DNA of 50,078 nucleotides from Prevotella sp. Lineage in GTDB: Bacteria > Bacteroidota > Bacteroidia > Bacteroidales > Bacteroidaceae. The stretch is from the NCBI GenBank assembly GCA_017443345.1, contig JAFSNR010000188.1, forward strand, positions 1 to 50,078, in the 5' to 3' direction. This document shows positions 1 through 8,400 of this stretch, one piece after another (the first letter of the stretch is position 1; each line of letters begins with the position of its first letter). The position numbers were made by a program, and so were the translations under genes. The notes under the pieces were generated by a model. The model had not been told where the DNA came from. It did no database searches and worked only from the letters and a program-made list of their open reading frames with translations.

Positions 1-2
1 TA

Positions 3-116
3 AGAGTCTCTGCTTTGGAGCGCACCCCACTCAGAGAACTTATTACTCAGCCTAAAAACTCGGTCAATCTCAATCATAATCTCACGGAATTAACTCTATT
101 TGATGATATGGAATAA
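3..116 (+). CDS. C-terminal fragment, probable transposase (5' end outside window)
   Basis: An open frame runs in from the left edge and stops with TAA at 114-116, giving about 37 residues that end in ELTLFDDME. A short leucine- and acid-rich tail ending in a LFD-type motif is common at the C-terminus of Bacteroidetes IS4/IS1380-like DDE transposases. That resemblance, and the accessory character of the next 1.5 kb, is the only basis for the name. No catalytic motif lies in the window, and no terminal inverted repeat could be paired. It could equally be the tail of another mobile-element protein. Confidence 0.35.
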   Translation, partial: RVSALERTPLRELITQPKNSVNLNHNLTELTLFDDME

Positions 117-485
117 TTAACGCGATTTTATCGCACCAGTATTAACAGCTTAACACCATACCGAACGTTCTGAATTGTGATGTCACAAACGAGAACTTTG
201 GTAAACATTTCTATGAGTCATTCCAAGACCAAAAGGACAATTTCTGATAACTGCTTTTCATCATGGAAGGCAATCAATAGTATCAAGTATCTGTTTGAAG
301 GTAATACGGTCGAGAATCGTTAATACATCATAAAAATGAAATCGGGTATGTCGTAAAATAGTCAAGCATAAAAAATCTCTCTTGATATATACGCGAGAGA
401 ATTGTCATGGAATCTTACTTTTTGCCCTCAATAGGTAATTTGGCAGATTCAGAATAAAATCTAACATTGCAGAAAAATAGGAGAT
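117..485. other. gene-poor accessory stretch
   Basis: No convincing gene is seen here. A 47-codon frame (180-323, plus strand, ATG to TAA) is open but has no recognisable family, no clear ribosome site, and many Ser/Lys/Thr residues. I treat it as a possible gene remnant. The stretch is AT-rich, unlike the GC-richer small genes that follow, which suggests a junction between DNA of different origin near 480. Confidence 0.3.
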
Positions 486-695
486 ATGGAACTGACAATA
501 GATAAACTGGAGCAGCAGCTCTACAATGGCGAGATCTCACGCCTGGAGTTCGTACAGCGATCGCCAGAACATCGTGAGGCTTTCGCGGCCTTCTGCCAGG
601 ACAACGGCCTGACTGTCGATGACAATACAGCGGAGAAGTTCTTTGATTACCTCCTGAAGCAGGAAGAGAAAGCCCACACGGAAGGATTGGACTGA
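486..695 (+). CDS. small acidic accessory protein (69 aa)
   Basis: This 69-residue acidic, helix-rich protein has no signal peptide or membrane segment. A purine-rich AGGAGAT lies just before the ATG, a better ribosome site than most in this window. Codon use is GC-rich and regular, which supports a real gene over a chance frame. I do not recognise a named domain. Small proteins like this, in pairs, are typical of the accessory parts of Bacteroidetes conjugative or mobilizable elements. The next ORF begins 4 bp after the stop, so the two are probably cotranscribed. Function unknown. Confidence 0.55.
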   Translation: MELTIDKLEQQLYNGEISRLEFVQRSPEHREAFAAFCQDNGLTVDDNTAEKFFDYLLKQEEKAHTEGLD

Positions 696-699
696 TAGG

Positions 700-873
700 A
701 TGAAGGATATTGAGTTTACACGGGAAGAGGTGGCCGCTGCCGTTGAGCAGGATGGCTGGGTGAAGGACATTGCCGCCAGGTTCGGCAAAGAGCCGGGTCT
801 TGCCATGGACGAAGTGTTTCACTTCAACCTGGATTTATCTGCCGACATTGGCCACTCCAGCCCCATGAGGTGA
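700..873 (+). CDS. small accessory protein (57 aa), partner of the preceding ORF
   Basis: The ATG at 700-702 follows the upstream stop by 4 bp, and the frame closes with TGA at 871-873. The 57-residue product starts MKDIEFTREEVAAAVEQDGW and continues with a charged helix-turn-helix-like stretch (WVKDIAARFGKEPG). That stretch could be a small DNA-binding fold, but there is too little sequence to call it. Spacing and shared GC-rich codon use support a two-gene unit with the ORF at 486-695. The C-terminal end (after about residue 45) loses the clean codon pattern, so the gene may be truncated. Confidence 0.45.
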   Translation: MKDIEFTREEVAAAVEQDGWVKDIAARFGKEPGLAMDEVFHFNLDLSADIGHSSPMR

Positions 874-879
874 CCTATT

Positions 880-1175
880 GGCACGTTAAGAGGGTGTGCG
901 GGATTATCTGTCAACTGTAAATAATTCTGCCGAAACGGGCATTTTCAGGAGGTTAGCCGGAAAAACGACCTCACCAGAAGCCCTCTGAGGCCATAACGGA
1001 CACTCGGTGGATATGTAATACCCCCGAAAATCGGGCGAAAAGAAAAATGTTGACACAGGCCGGAAGGCCATAAACGAGCGATCTCAGACATAGGCGGGGA
1101 ACTGCCTGGCTTGGAGCCTTCGGTGCCCCCATAGCAGGCGGTGAACTCGCCTTCTTATTGCTTTTTTATTCAATA
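880..1175 (+). other. hairpin-rich non-coding stretch, possible structured RNA
   Basis: No frame on either strand is convincing, and the stretch is GC-rich compared with the AT-rich DNA on both sides. Reading along it I find several short perfect hairpins: tgcc/ggca around 923-936, gaggt/acctc around 951-973, cccga/tcggg near 1022-1034, ggcc-ggaa-ggcc near 1061-1072 (a GNRA-type loop), ggct/agcc near 1109-1120 and ggcg/cgcc near 1139-1154. The last is followed by a T-rich tail near 1164-1169. Serial hairpins ending in a terminator-like element fit a structured RNA, but also degraded mobile-element DNA. I match it to no RNA family with confidence. Confidence 0.3.
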
Positions 1176-1231
1176 TTATTTTTATAGATTAAAATGTATT
1201 GTCACTTTATTGTCTTAAAATTGTGTTAAAA

Positions 1232-1264
1232 TTGTCGGTTTGTTGACGATTTATTGTATCTTTG
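1232..1264 (+). promoter_or_regulatory. Bacteroidetes promoter (-7 TATCTTTG)
   Basis: TATCTTTG at 1257-1264 fits the TAnnTTTG -7 element, with a TTG at 1232-1234 in roughly the -33 position. Transcription would begin close to 1270, almost at the ATG of the following gene, so the message may be nearly leaderless. Confidence 0.6.
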
Positions 1265-1270
1265 CACCGT

Positions 1271-1417
1271 ATGAGAAAAGTTGGTGATATGAAGTTGTAT
1301 AACTTCGAGGAACTACTGGAGGAGGATTACGGGCAATTTGGTACTCCAGAACGCGATGAGTTTGAACGAAGCGTGGATGAATCTGTTCATGCCTACAAAT
1401 ATGACCGGAATAGGTAA
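1271..1417 (+). pseudogene. truncated HigA-type antitoxin (N-terminal part only)
   Basis: This 48-residue frame starts MRKVGDMKLYNFEELLEEDY and contains GTPERDEFERSVDESVHAY. That is the usual N-terminal extension of Bacteroidetes XRE/HigA-type antitoxins, which normally continues into a helix-turn-helix with an LTQEELG-like motif. Here the frame runs into DRNR and a stop instead, so the whole DNA-binding domain is missing. No RelE/HigB toxin gene flanks it. A good promoter still lies in front. I infer a truncated remnant; a short functional protein is possible but less likely. The second Met (1289) could be the real start. Confidence 0.5.
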
Positions 1418-1450
1418 AATTGCCCTATGGTAGAAATTTCTCGTGAAAAG

Positions 1451-1482
1451 TTTGGTTGTTTGAAATAAAATACCTATTTTTG
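1451..1482 (+). promoter_or_regulatory. Bacteroidetes promoter with both boxes
   Basis: TTTG at 1451-1454, a 20-nt spacer, and TATTTTTG at 1475-1482 match the Bacteroidetes housekeeping promoter exactly. The predicted start is near 1490. No protein frame follows; the next gene, susC, has its own promoter. Confidence 0.6.
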
Positions 1483-1489
1483 CATCAGA

Positions 1490-1659
1490 AATTATGTATG
1501 TATTAGAGTGTACATATTAAAGTAAGTAACATTGATGAACAGATGGTGTTGGTTTCCAACACGTTACATCAAATAAAGAGATGGAGCCTCTCCTTCCGCG
1601 AGAGATCCCTCTCTCTCCGCAAAGAGTTCAATGATTTGGTCGTTGAGCTTTTTTTTTTT
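1490..1659 (+). ncRNA. candidate small RNA (about 165 nt) upstream of the glycan locus
   Basis: This stretch is bounded by a clean promoter (boxes at 1451-1454 and 1475-1482) and a terminator-like hairpin followed by 11 T residues (1627-1659), with no credible reading frame between them. Inside it lies a small hairpin, gtgttggtttccaacac (about 1546-1562), and a stretch rich in ctctc/gagag that can pair with itself around 1580-1620. Small RNAs next to SusC/D loci are known in Bacteroides. An alternative reading is a leader or attenuator for susC, but susC has its own promoter further downstream. Prediction only. Confidence 0.35.
1627..1659 (+). terminator. intrinsic terminator
   Basis: An eight-pair stem (1627-1634 with 1640-1647, two of the pairs G-T wobbles) closes a 5-nt loop and is followed by an uninterrupted run of 11 T at 1649-1659. 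Confidence 0.5.
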
Positions 1660-1667
1660 GCACGTTT

Positions 1668-1679
1668 TACGTAAACGTT
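1668..1679 (+). promoter_or_regulatory. operator-like site shared with the GH28-GH105 gene
   Basis: The sequence tacgtaaacgtt is an almost perfect inverted repeat of the LacI/GalR operator type (ACGT-nn-ACGT core). Its 11-bp core acgtaaacgtt recurs at 18318-18328 in front of the polygalacturonase fusion. The site is centred about 67 bp upstream of the predicted susC transcription start, a position that suits an activator better than a repressor. Confidence 0.5.
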
Positions 1680-1726
1680 TTCAGTTTTTTTTAACCCCAA
1701 ATGGCATTTATTTCACAATTATTATG

Positions 1727-1734
1727 TATCTTTG
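1727..1734 (+). promoter_or_regulatory. susC promoter -7 element
   Basis: TATCTTTG at 1727-1734 gives a predicted start near 1741. There is no TTTG at the matching -33 position, which suggests dependence on an activator, possibly through the site at 1668-1679. The untranslated leader is then about 75 nt and AT-rich. Confidence 0.6.
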
Positions 1735-1815
1735 TACCCGAAATCGACAACTATCGGTGTATAAAACAAATAAATTCTTATAATTAATAAATTTGTATAA
1801 CTAAAACTAACGTGT

Positions 1816-4800
1816 ATGAATCATCAAATCAAAAGAGCCTTTATGGCTATGCTTTTGTCTGTGTTCTGCTTCGTGGCTTATGCTCAGAAGACAGTCACAG
1901 GAACTGTAGTTGACACTGCAGGTGAGCCCATGATTGGTGTAAGTATTCTCGTTGACGGTACCACCATCGGTGGCGTGACCGACTTCGACGGTAACTTTAC
2001 CATCAAGGATGTTCCCGAGAATGGTGTCTTGAAAATCTCTTACGTAGGTTTCAAGGATCAGAAGATCTCTGTAGCAGGTAAGAGCAGTATTAACGTAACC
2101 TTGCAGGAAGATGCCATGGGCCTCGACGAAATCGTGGTCGTTGGTTACGGTACAATGAAGAAGAAGGACTTGACAGGTGCCGTTGCCAGCGTTAAGCAGG
2201 GCGACATCGCACAGGTTGCAGCTCCTAACGCCATGCAGGCCATGCAGGCTAAGGTTCCTGGAGTCGACATGACTCAGAGCAGTGGTCAGGCTGGTGCAGG
2301 TGTGAACATCACGCTTCGTGGTAACCGTTCTATTTCTGCCAGCAACTCTCCTCTGATCATCGTTGACGGTGTGGAGTACAGCGGCGACCTTGACGTAGCT
2401 GCCAACGACATCGAGTCGATGGACGTTCTGAAGGATGCTGCTTCGACAGCCATCTACGGTACCAAGGGTGCAAACGGTGTTATCATCATCACCACCAAGC
2501 GTGGTAAGAGTGGTAAGACCCGCGTTGACTTCAGTGCTTACCTGGCTTTCAAGAGCCCGACTAACGCTGTCAAGAGCATGTACGGAAATACTGAGGTTCA
2601 GCGTTTCGTTGACCGTGCCAACTATCAGGCAGACCTGGCATCAGGTAACTGGGGATCTTCAAATCTGACTTACAACGACGTATTTGGTGAGACCACGATT
2701 GCTGGTAACGACAATTACAAAATTACTGACCTGATTGCTCGTGGCGACTTCGTTGACTGGTATGACCTGTTCATGCAGAACTCTACCTCTCAGAACTATG
2801 AGGCCAGTGTCAGTGGCGGTAACGACAAGACCAACTTCAGCGTTTCTCTGTCTGGAATGATCGATAAGGGTCTTCTGAAGCATGACCAGATGAACCGTTA
2901 TGGTGGACGTGCCAATATCGACCATATTATTAATAAGGTGGTAAAGATCGGTGCCAGCATGGCATTCACATACAAGAGCCACGACTCTCGTAACAACTCT
3001 GTATTCGACCGTGCTCGTAAGATGACTTCTCTGACAACGGCTTATCTGCCCGACGGTAGCATCAACGAGACTCCTAACGTGCTCTATCCTGCTCACGTAA
3101 ACCCATTGATGGACGAGGGTGACAACTACTCAAAGAATATTGAAACCACCCGTTATCAGGGTAGTGCCTATCTGCAGCTGACTCCGATTAAGGGTCTGAC
3201 CTTGAAGTCTCAGTTCGCTGTTGATCGTCGTAACTCGCGTACAGGTATGTACAACGACTATCATTCAGTAAACCGCTATCAGGCTCCTACTACGACTTAC
3301 ATACAGAACAATCCTGCTATCCGCACTAACATTGACTGGCAGAACACCATCAACTACTCTACCACATTTGCAGAGAAGCACGATTTGACCGTTCTGCTCG
3401 GCCATGAGCTTTCTCAGACTGTCACAGAGAGTCTGGACCTGAATGGTACAGCTGGTCAGGAGCACTATTACACTCAGCAGTGGTATGATGTTACCAAGAT
3501 GCAGAGTGACGTTAACTATACATCTTCATATGTAAAGTCACGCATGCTGTCATTCTTCGGTCGTGTTAACTATACATTCGCTGATCGCTATCTGGTATCT
3601 GCCTCTATCCGTGCTGATGGTTCTTCAGTACTCGCAGAAGGCAAGAAGTGGGGTTACTTCCCCTCAGTATCTGCTGGTTGGCGTATCTCAGAGGAAAGCT
3701 TCATGGAGGGAACCAAGTCTTGGCTCGACAACCTGAAATTCCGTGTAGCATGGGGTGTTTCTGGTAATGCTGCCGTTGATCCCTATCAGACGATTGCTAC
3801 CGTATTCAATACGACTCCTGGTTCAGCAACAGACTTCATCCCGATGTCACTGAGCAATCCTGAACTGACATGGGAAACAACCTCATCTCTCGACTTCGGT
3901 CTTGACTTCGGTTTCTTGGGTGGCCGTATCAACGGTTCGATTGACTACTATATCTCTAACACCAAGGATCTGCTCTACTATGCTACCAATCCTCCTTCTT
4001 CAGTGTTCACATCTATCCTCTCTAACGTAGGTGAGTCAAAGGGTAGAGGTCTTGAGATCGCCTTGAACGCTCTGGCTATTAAGACCAAGGACTTCTCTTG
4101 GGACATCAATGCCAGCTACACGAACTCTAAGGACGAGCTGAAGAAACTGGCTGACGGTATGGACAAGAACGTAACAGGTACGACAGCCCTCATCGTAGGT
4201 GAGCCTCTGAGCATCTACTACGACTATGAGACCACAGGCTGCTGGGGTGTTGGTGAGTACGAGCAGTATCTTGCTGCACATCCTGACTTCAAGGCTCCTA
4301 TCGCCAACTATGGTACACCAGGTACTCTGAAGATTACTGATACCAATGGTGACAACATGATCGACGAGAGCGACAAGATCGTTTATCAGCGTTCTCCGAA
4401 ACACATCATTGGTTTGACCAATACCTTCACATTCAAGGACTTCTCTCTGAGCATTCAGGCTATGGCTCGTCTGGGCGGTTACTTCCAGTATGCCAAGAAC
4501 AATGCCCTGGGTCTGAACGACGGTGATGCTAACTGGGCAGACGTTGACTACTGGACACCATCTAACCAGGGTGCCAAGTTCCCCTCTCCAGGTACCAATG
4601 GTACAGGTTACTCAAACATCTATACGACTTACATGACTTCACTCCTCTATGAGAAGGCAGACTTCTTTAAGATCAAGGACATCACTTTGAGCTGGAATAT
4701 TCACAAGCCTTGGCTTGAGAAGGCTCATATCGCCAACGCCAAGATCTACTGCTCTCTGAAGAACTACATCACCTTCTCTAAGGTGGATAAGTTCGACCCC

Positions 4801-4869
4801 GAGGCTGGTGGTTCTATCAACTTCCCTCTTGCTAAGCAGGTTATCGTTGGTGTGAATGTTTCATTCTAA
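1816..4869 (+). CDS. SusC/RagA-family TonB-dependent outer-membrane receptor
   Basis: This is the import channel for oligosaccharides across the outer membrane, energised by TonB. The 1017-residue product has a signal peptide (about residues 1-23, ending AYAQ), then a carboxypeptidase-regulatory-like beta domain (about 25-100, KTVTGTVVDTAGEPMIGV). A TonB-box-like segment (EIVVVGYG) follows, then the plug domain with the SusC signature around PLIIVDGVEY and KDAASTAIYGTKGANGVIII. The rest is the 22-strand barrel, ending in NVSF with the usual terminal Phe. The SusD partner begins 25 bp downstream. A promoter -7 box and an operator-like palindrome lie upstream. Substrate cannot be read from the receptor; the shared operator points to pectin-type glycans. 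Confidence 0.96.
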   Translation: MNHQIKRAFMAMLLSVFCFVAYAQKTVTGTVVDTAGEPMIGVSILVDGTTIGGVTDFDGNFTIKDVPENGVLKISYVGFKDQKISVAGKSSINVTLQEDAMGLDEIVVVGYGTMKKKDLTGAVASVKQGDIAQVAAPNAMQAMQAKVPGVDMTQSSGQAGAGVNITLRGNRSISASNSPLIIVDGVEYSGDLDVAANDIESMDVLKDAASTAIYGTKGANGVIIITTKRGKSGKTRVDFSAYLAFKSPTNAVKSMYGNTEVQRFVDRANYQADLASGNWGSSNLTYNDVFGETTIAGNDNYKITDLIARGDFVDWYDLFMQNSTSQNYEASVSGGNDKTNFSVSLSGMIDKGLLKHDQMNRYGGRANIDHIINKVVKIGASMAFTYKSHDSRNNSVFDRARKMTSLTTAYLPDGSINETPNVLYPAHVNPLMDEGDNYSKNIETTRYQGSAYLQLTPIKGLTLKSQFAVDRRNSRTGMYNDYHSVNRYQAPTTTYIQNNPAIRTNIDWQNTINYSTTFAEKHDLTVLLGHELSQTVTESLDLNGTAGQEHYYTQQWYDVTKMQSDVNYTSSYVKSRMLSFFGRVNYTFADRYLVSASIRADGSSVLAEGKKWGYFPSVSAGWRISEESFMEGTKSWLDNLKFRVAWGVSGNAAVDPYQTIATVFNTTPGSATDFIPMSLSNPELTWETTSSLDFGLDFGFLGGRINGSIDYYISNTKDLLYYATNPPSSVFTSILSNVGESKGRGLEIALNALAIKTKDFSWDINASYTNSKDELKKLADGMDKNVTGTTALIVGEPLSIYYDYETTGCWGVGEYEQYLAAHPDFKAPIANYGTPGTLKITDTNGDNMIDESDKIVYQRSPKHIIGLTNTFTFKDFSLSIQAMARLGGYFQYAKNNALGLNDGDANWADVDYWTPSNQGAKFPSPGTNGTGYSNIYTTYMTSLLYEKADFFKIKDITLSWNIHKPWLEKAHIANAKIYCSLKNYITFSKVDKFDPEAGGSINFPLAKQVIVGVNVSF

Positions 4870-4894
4870 TATAAAGTTTTAAAGATTACAGAAT

Positions 4895-6997
4895 ATGAAA
4901 AAGATATTTGCATTTGCATTAGCAGCCATTGCCCTGATGGGCACTACGTCTTGCTCCGACTATCTCAATGAGGACAACAAGACGGGTATGACTGCCGACC
5001 TGACCTACGCCACTGGCACAGGTATTGAGGGTTTGGTAAACTCATGCTACGCATACACCCGTGCCTGGTGGGGCAAGGAAGCTGCCCTGGGTTTGACAGA
5101 GTGTGGAAGTGACGTCTTCCTCGCTGGATTTGACAACAAGCAGAAATCACTGGTTTCTTACACTTTTACCTCTCGCTCACTCGATGGTAATACGGCTGAT
5201 GACCCCTGTTTCGATCATTTTTGGGAATTGTCCTACGATGCTATCGACGTCTGCAACAATGCCCTCGTGTACATCGACAAGAACGAGGTGATCACCGATG
5301 CTAAGAAAGAGCAGTACAAGGGTGAGGTGAAGTTCCTCCGTGCCCTCTACTATCTGCAGATGGTTGCCACATGGGGCCCGATTCCTTACACCACAACACC
5401 TGTGGCAGCTCCTGTATCTACAGCTCCTACACGTGTCCCAGAGGCTGAGGTTCTCAAGAACATCATGACTGACATCGATGAGTCAATGGCTCACTTCAAG
5501 AATGCCAACTTTACACAGAAGAAGGCCAATGGTGGACTCCAGGCTCGTGCTACCTTCTATGCTGCTGAGGCCCTGAAGGCTCGTACTGCCCTCTTCATCG
5601 CTTCTTGGCTGGGTGACAAGAGCTACTATTCTATCGCTCAGGCTGCAGCTGAGGATGTAATTGCCAATTCTGGCGCTTCTTTCTATAGCCGTTACAGCGA
5701 CACCTGGAACCTGAACAACGAGGCTGTACAGGATAATAAGGAGGCTATCTGGGGTGTATACTATAACAACGATCTGACAACAGATAACTGTATCCCTTAT
5801 CGCTATAAGACTGATGCCAATGGTAATCATCAGAGCTTCAACTCTCTGATTACCCGTACAGGCTACAGCCGTGGTGGTTCGGCTATGAACCTGATGTTCG
5901 TGCCTATGTGGAACAATGGTAACTCTGGTGACGTTGGTGGTAACGGTACTGGCGACGACCGTCTGTTCGTTCGTGTACTTGGTACTTCAACAGCTTCTAT
6001 TAAGAGTAAGCTCACTGGCCAGATGGTAACAGTTGACAAGTACTACTCTCCTTACGGACGTGGTTTCACCCGCTATACCACAACACCATATCTCTGGAAG
6101 ATCTTCGAGGAGATCCGTGATGTTGACCAGCGTTGTGACGCTACCATGCTGACTCACTATAACATTCCGAAGGGTCTGGAGGGTAACCGTCCGAACCACT
6201 ATCCAAAGCTGGGTCAGTTCATGACCGATCCTGAGGTGGCTTACGCTGCCGATGGCAACTACTTCAACCAGGGTGACACCGCTATCTACTACTGCTACAT
6301 GGATGGTGACTCTCCCGAGGGTAAGGCAAAGCAGGAGTGGGCTAAGGACCGCTATCGCATCCAGTTCGCATTCGGTGGTGACATCCCCGTTTTCGATTCA
6401 GGTGCTATGACAGCTGTTCCTACACAGAATAAGAAAGAGAAGTCTGACGTTTATGGCGACGGTCGTTACAACAACGTGAACATCGGTGGCTGGAAGTCAT
6501 TCCCAGGTATCAAGAAGTTCCTCGACGACCAGTACAACTCTAAGTATCCGACACACGACATCACCTATCGCGATGCTATCGTCTTCCGTCTGGCTGAGAT
6601 GTACCTGATCAAGGCTGAGTGCCAGCTCGCTACTGGTGGAGATGCTCTTGGAACGATCAACCAGCTCCGTGCTGCACGTGCCATCTCTGGCAAGGACAAC
6701 TCTATCAGTGGTACTGTTACCATCAATACCATCCTCGATGAGCGTGCTCTCGAGCTCTGCGGTGAGCAGTTGCGTTGGTTCGACCTGAAGCGTACCCACA
6801 CCTTGGTTGACCGTGTGAAGACCTACAATGGTCAGGGTGCTTCTAATATCCAAGCATACCACTACTATCGCCCGATTCCTGAGGCTGAGTTGGAGGCATG
6901 TACCAATGTCATTTCCACTGCCGCCAGCCAGGATGCCAATGGTGTGCTCCAGTACTCTTCAGCTGCTGAGGGTATGTGGCAGAATCCTGGATATTAA
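4895..6997 (+). CDS. SusD/RagB-family glycan-binding lipoprotein
   Basis: This surface lipoprotein captures glycan and caps the SusC channel. The N-terminus is a lipoprotein signal (MKKIFAFALAAIALMGTTSC) with the acylated Cys at residue 20, followed by SDYLNEDN, typical of the family. SusD-family helices (TPR-like) are visible, for example in GEVKFLRALYYLQMV and the C-terminal LDERALELCGEQLRWFDLKR, a strong family signature. At 700 residues it is longer than the usual 500-600, with extra Gly/Asn-rich loops near residues 330-360 that may shape the binding face. It lies 25 bp after susC and is followed by a terminator. Confidence 0.95.
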   Translation: MKKIFAFALAAIALMGTTSCSDYLNEDNKTGMTADLTYATGTGIEGLVNSCYAYTRAWWGKEAALGLTECGSDVFLAGFDNKQKSLVSYTFTSRSLDGNTADDPCFDHFWELSYDAIDVCNNALVYIDKNEVITDAKKEQYKGEVKFLRALYYLQMVATWGPIPYTTTPVAAPVSTAPTRVPEAEVLKNIMTDIDESMAHFKNANFTQKKANGGLQARATFYAAEALKARTALFIASWLGDKSYYSIAQAAAEDVIANSGASFYSRYSDTWNLNNEAVQDNKEAIWGVYYNNDLTTDNCIPYRYKTDANGNHQSFNSLITRTGYSRGGSAMNLMFVPMWNNGNSGDVGGNGTGDDRLFVRVLGTSTASIKSKLTGQMVTVDKYYSPYGRGFTRYTTTPYLWKIFEEIRDVDQRCDATMLTHYNIPKGLEGNRPNHYPKLGQFMTDPEVAYAADGNYFNQGDTAIYYCYMDGDSPEGKAKQEWAKDRYRIQFAFGGDIPVFDSGAMTAVPTQNKKEKSDVYGDGRYNNVNIGGWKSFPGIKKFLDDQYNSKYPTHDITYRDAIVFRLAEMYLIKAECQLATGGDALGTINQLRAARAISGKDNSISGTVTINTILDERALELCGEQLRWFDLKRTHTLVDRVKTYNGQGASNIQAYHYYRPIPEAELEACTNVISTAASQDANGVLQYSSAAEGMWQNPGY

Positions 6998-7017
6998 TCC
7001 TATCCGCTATACAAAGA

Positions 7018-7050
7018 AATCTCCCGTTCAATCCGAGCGGGAGATTTTAA
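7018..7050 (+). terminator. terminator after susD
   Basis: A perfect 9-bp stem, aatctcccg (7018-7026) with cgggagatt (7038-7046), around an 11-nt loop, followed by TTTAATATT. The short T-tract suggests partial read-through into the next gene. Confidence 0.6.
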
Positions 7051-7087
7051 TATTCAATAACGATTATCAACTATCAAACATCAACTT

Positions 7088-7975
7088 ATGAAACGATTAC
7101 TCACAACGCTCCTCTTGGCTGCGGCCATCGGATGTCTGAACGCCTCTGCTGCGACCACAGCAGTGCAGGACGAACAAGAAGGTCAGTACAGCCTGAAAAA
7201 TGGTCATCTGACCATGCTCATCGATGCTACCCATGGTGGCAAGATCCTCTCATTTAAGTATGACGACCAGGAAGTCCTGTCACAGTTGAAGTGGCTCGAG
7301 TCGTTCGGCAGCACCTTCTGGACCAGTCCTCAGAAGGAATGGTATTGGCCCCCAGTACCCGAATACGACAAGAAACCCTATACGGTGGAGAAGGTCGGCG
7401 ATGCCCTGAAGATGACCAGCGAGGTAAACGACAAGCTGAAATTCCGTATGCGCAAGGAGTTTGCCATCGACGAGCAGGATCAGTGCATTGTCATCACCTA
7501 CTGTCTGATCAACGAGAGTGAAGACCCTCGACAGGTCGCCCCTTGGGAGATTACCCGTGTGCAGAATCAGGGAGGACTCATCTTCTTCGAGTCTCCCGTC
7601 GATAGCATCTGGCCTGCTGGCTTGATGAACTTCCAGGAGTCGAACGGCATTGCCTGGTATCAGCCCGACGAGGCAGCCGAGAACCGCAAGGTCAATGCCG
7701 ACGGCAAGGGTTGGCTCGCCTACTGCTGCAACGGACTGCTACTGGTGAAAAGATTCACTGATCTGGACGCCACTCAGCCAGCCCCCGGCGAAGCTGAGAT
7801 TCAAGTCTACGTGAACCGAGGCAAGACCTACATCGAACTCGAGAGCCAAGGCGCCTATACCACCCTTCAGCCGAAGGAGGAGCTCCGTTGGATCGTCCGC
7901 TGGTATCTCCAACCCTGTCATCCCGACACTCAGGAAACTCTCATTCAGCAAGTTAGAAACATAGCACATCCCTGA
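7088..7975 (+). CDS. periplasmic galactose-mutarotase-like (DUF4380-type) protein
   Basis: The 295-residue product has a cleavable signal peptide (MKRLLTTLLLAAAIGCLNASAA). The mature part begins with the NGHLTMLIDATHGGKILSF pattern found in DUF4380 and other mutarotase-fold proteins (a beta-sandwich related to aldose 1-epimerase). Such proteins sit in glycan loci and are thought to act on or bind sugars in the periplasm; the exact reaction is not established. It follows the susD terminator by about 40 bp and has no evident promoter of its own, so it is probably expressed by read-through as the third gene of the locus. A cysteine at residue 16 could suggest a lipoprotein, but the context is a poor lipobox. 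Confidence 0.7.
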   Translation: MKRLLTTLLLAAAIGCLNASAATTAVQDEQEGQYSLKNGHLTMLIDATHGGKILSFKYDDQEVLSQLKWLESFGSTFWTSPQKEWYWPPVPEYDKKPYTVEKVGDALKMTSEVNDKLKFRMRKEFAIDEQDQCIVITYCLINESEDPRQVAPWEITRVQNQGGLIFFESPVDSIWPAGLMNFQESNGIAWYQPDEAAENRKVNADGKGWLAYCCNGLLLVKRFTDLDATQPAPGEAEIQVYVNRGKTYIELESQGAYTTLQPKEELRWIVRWYLQPCHPDTQETLIQQVRNIAHP

Positions 7976-8200
7976 GCAATTATACAAGAGTTTTTGCAAA
8001 ATCTTTCTTTCATTCTTTCACTAGGGTGGTTGAAAGTGAAAATTATGTTATAATAGTATATATAATTTATTATATACACTATTATACTTTAGCATGCAGT
8101 GTTGATTGGGCCTTATGAATGAAAGAAAGAATGAAAGATTGCAAGAATTTCAGTACCTAAACGAGCTCAAGAAAAAATCTCAAAAACACTGAAAATAGAT
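7976..8200. repeat. large imperfect palindrome with AT-rich core
   Basis: A ctttctttcattctttc-type arm (about 7994-8022) faces a gaatgaaagaaagaatgaaag arm (about 8117-8138) on the other side of an AT-rich self-complementary core (8049-8090; tataatagtatata against tatatacactattata). The right-hand part recurs at the far right end of the window. No gene is present. The element may act as a terminator or recombination hotspot, or be the edge of a repeated block. Confidence 0.5.
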
Positions 8201-8209
8201 GACAAATCG

Positions 8210-8241
8210 TTTGGTGGACTCAGAAAATAGTCATACCTTTG
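8210..8241 (+). promoter_or_regulatory. promoter of the HU pseudogene
   Basis: TTTG at 8210-8213, 20-nt spacer, TACCTTTG at 8234-8241. Both boxes are intact although the gene behind them is broken. The predicted start is near 8248, giving an untranslated leader of about 150 nt. Confidence 0.6.
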
Positions 8242-8270
8242 TACTGTCGAAAGGGAATATAAATTTACGG

Positions 8271-8328
8271 CATAGTTATCTCGAAAAATTTTCCTAGTGC
8301 ACGAGGAAGTTTTACCTAGTTACAGCCC
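8271..8328 (+). repeat. 22-bp tandem repeats in the HU leader (copy A)
   Basis: Units begin at 8271 (degenerate catagtta), 8293 (cctagtgca) and 8315 (cctagtta), a regular 22-bp period. The same array, with a better first unit, lies in the leader of the right-end HU gene (49808-49865 on the minus strand). Confidence 0.6.
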
Positions 8329-8400
8329 AAATGGGCATCATAACTGACATTTATGAAATTTATTAACATTGTCATCTAACATTCGAGTTTATTATCTACT

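Noticed and set aside
880-1175. Fragment of a known RNA such as tmRNA or RNase P RNA
   Set aside because: The conserved segments of these RNAs (for example the tmRNA T-arm end or the RNase P GAGGAAAGTCC core) are absent.
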